A program made the position numbers and the translations under genes. Below, in pieces: positions 7,171 to 7,593 of a DNA stretch of 7,593 nucleotides; positions within the stretch are counted from its first letter, which is position 1, and every line of letters starts with the position of its first letter. The notes below the pieces were generated by a model. The model worked only from the letters and a program-made list of their open reading frames with translations. It searched no databases and was not told the DNA's origin. This DNA comes from Solirubrobacterales bacterium (GTDB lineage: Bacteria > Actinomycetota > Thermoleophilia > Solirubrobacterales > 70-9): positions 1-7,593 of the forward strand of contig JACDBR010000123.1 of NCBI GenBank assembly GCA_013694825.1, given 5' to 3'.

Positions 7171-7593
7171 ATGGCCGAGGAGCCGGAGAGGGGCCCGCAG
7201 CCGGAGCAGGGGCCGGGGCGATCAGCCGAGAGCGCCTCCGAGCGCTTGGCCGAACAGCGCGAGGCCGCCATCGAGCGCTTCGCGGACCGGCGCGATGCGG
7301 CGGCCGACAGGGTCTCCGGAGCCAAGGCGGTGGCAAGCCAGCGCGCCGCCGACGCCCGCCAGGTCGCCACCGAGCGGGTTGCCGACGCCAAAGAGGCCGC
7401 CACCGAGCGGGTCTTCGACGCCAAGGAGGCAGCGGCCGAGTTCATCGCCCGGCAGAAGCCGCGCTTCCGCGGCCGCTCGCACGAGTGGGCGTTCTTCCTC
7501 TTCCTCGGACTCGGCGTCACCTTGATCCTGGCCGCCCAGGGCGCGCGCGCCCAGGTCGCGACCGGCATCTACGCGGCGAGCCTGGTCGCGCTC
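7171..7593 (+). CDS. HlyIII/PAQR-family membrane protein with N-terminal hendecad-repeat extension (3' end outside window)
   Basis: The first 141 residues of a gene cut by the right edge. Residues 1-21 are polar (Glu, Pro, Gly). Residues 22-87 form six successive 11-residue repeats, and a seventh, degenerate unit follows to 98. From 97 the sequence becomes hemolysin III-like: PRFRGRSHEW (97-106), resembling the family RGxSH opening, a first membrane helix (about 107-122), a short basic loop GARAQ, and a second helix beginning GIYAASLVAL (132-141), which resembles the segment before the family's SALYHR motif. HlyIII/PAQR proteins have seven membrane helices; most bacterial members have no proven function, and metal-dependent hydrolase activity is proposed from the wider superfamily. 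ATG 7171 is the first start after an in-frame TAG at 7156-7158. There is no Shine-Dalgarno. It is divergent from nrdR. The HlyIII call rests on a short C-terminal stretch and is moderately sure. Confidence 0.75.
   Translation, partial: MAEEPERGPQPEQGPGRSAESASERLAEQREAAIERFADRRDAAADRVSGAKAVASQRAADARQVATERVADAKEAATERVFDAKEAAAEFIARQKPRFRGRSHEWAFFLFLGLGVTLILAAQGARAQVATGIYAASLVAL
7234..7431 (+). repeat. Six tandem 33-bp units encoding 11-residue helical repeats
   Basis: These encode residues 22-87 of the HlyIII-like protein as six exact-length 11-mers with consensus A-x-E/D-R-V/hydrophobic-A-D-A-K/R-E-A. The last two units, ATERVADAKEA and ATERVFDAKEA, differ at one residue and are close in DNA too; earlier units are more diverged. 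This suggests stepwise duplication. The composition (Ala, Glu, Arg, Lys, Asp) predicts a long amphipathic helix. Confidence 0.8.

Noticed and set aside
7155..7568. Minus-strand open frame with Ser/Ala/Arg repeats
   Set aside because: Its repeats are the mirror of the 33-bp units of the + strand HlyIII-like gene. The + strand reading gives a sensible helix followed by membrane segments.

Overview
The window is very GC-rich coding DNA with short intergenic gaps. Its gene content is a coenzyme-B12-dependent (class II) ribonucleotide reductase led by nrdR, an LLM-class (probably F420-dependent) oxidoreductase, an ABC half-transporter and a HlyIII/PAQR membrane protein. Together these suggest a high-GC actinobacterium, perhaps a Thermoleophilia/Solirubrobacterales-type lineage. 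The lineage is inferred from protein style and was not tested by any search. There are no rRNA, tRNA, CRISPR or IS features, and no sign of phage or plasmid genes.

Layout, left to right. (1) Positions 2-1834, + strand: an ABC exporter half-transporter (membrane domain fused to ATPase) that is open to the left edge. (2) It converges, over a 36-nt gap, on a minus-strand pair: an LLM-class oxidoreductase (3597 to 2653) followed 38 nt later by a TauE/SafE (TSUP) permease (2614 to 1871). (3) Upstream of these, also on the minus strand, is the dNTP-synthesis operon: nrdR (7038 to 6583), then nrdJ (6545 to 3651). A perfect 20-bp palindrome separates nrdJ from the LLM gene. (4) A 132-nt divergent intergenic region (7039-7170) carries two NrdR-box-like palindromes about four helical turns apart. 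One overlaps a candidate -10 element. (5) Positions 7171 to the right edge, + strand: the first 141 codons of a HlyIII/PAQR-family membrane protein with an unusual N-terminal extension built of 11-residue repeats.

Two points stand out. First, nrdJ is one continuous reading frame of 964 codons broken by a single in-frame TAG (4374-4376). The TAG lies at the junction between the catalytic domain and the TSCPD/zinc-ribbon C-terminal region. No canonical start codon or ribosome-binding site could restart translation before 44 conserved codons are lost. This may be a nonsense mutation, a sequence error, or a readthrough/recoding or split-enzyme arrangement, and it matters because the enzyme is normally essential. 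Second, the HlyIII-like protein begins with six in-register hendecad repeats followed by the usual membrane domain.

How the genes work together: NrdR (zinc ribbon plus ATP-cone) is expected to sense nucleotide state and repress its own operon through the boxes, so setting NrdJ levels. The LLM-TSUP pair may act as a unit, for example oxidative cleavage of an organosulfur compound with export of the released sulfite or another small anion. That pathway is a hypothesis.
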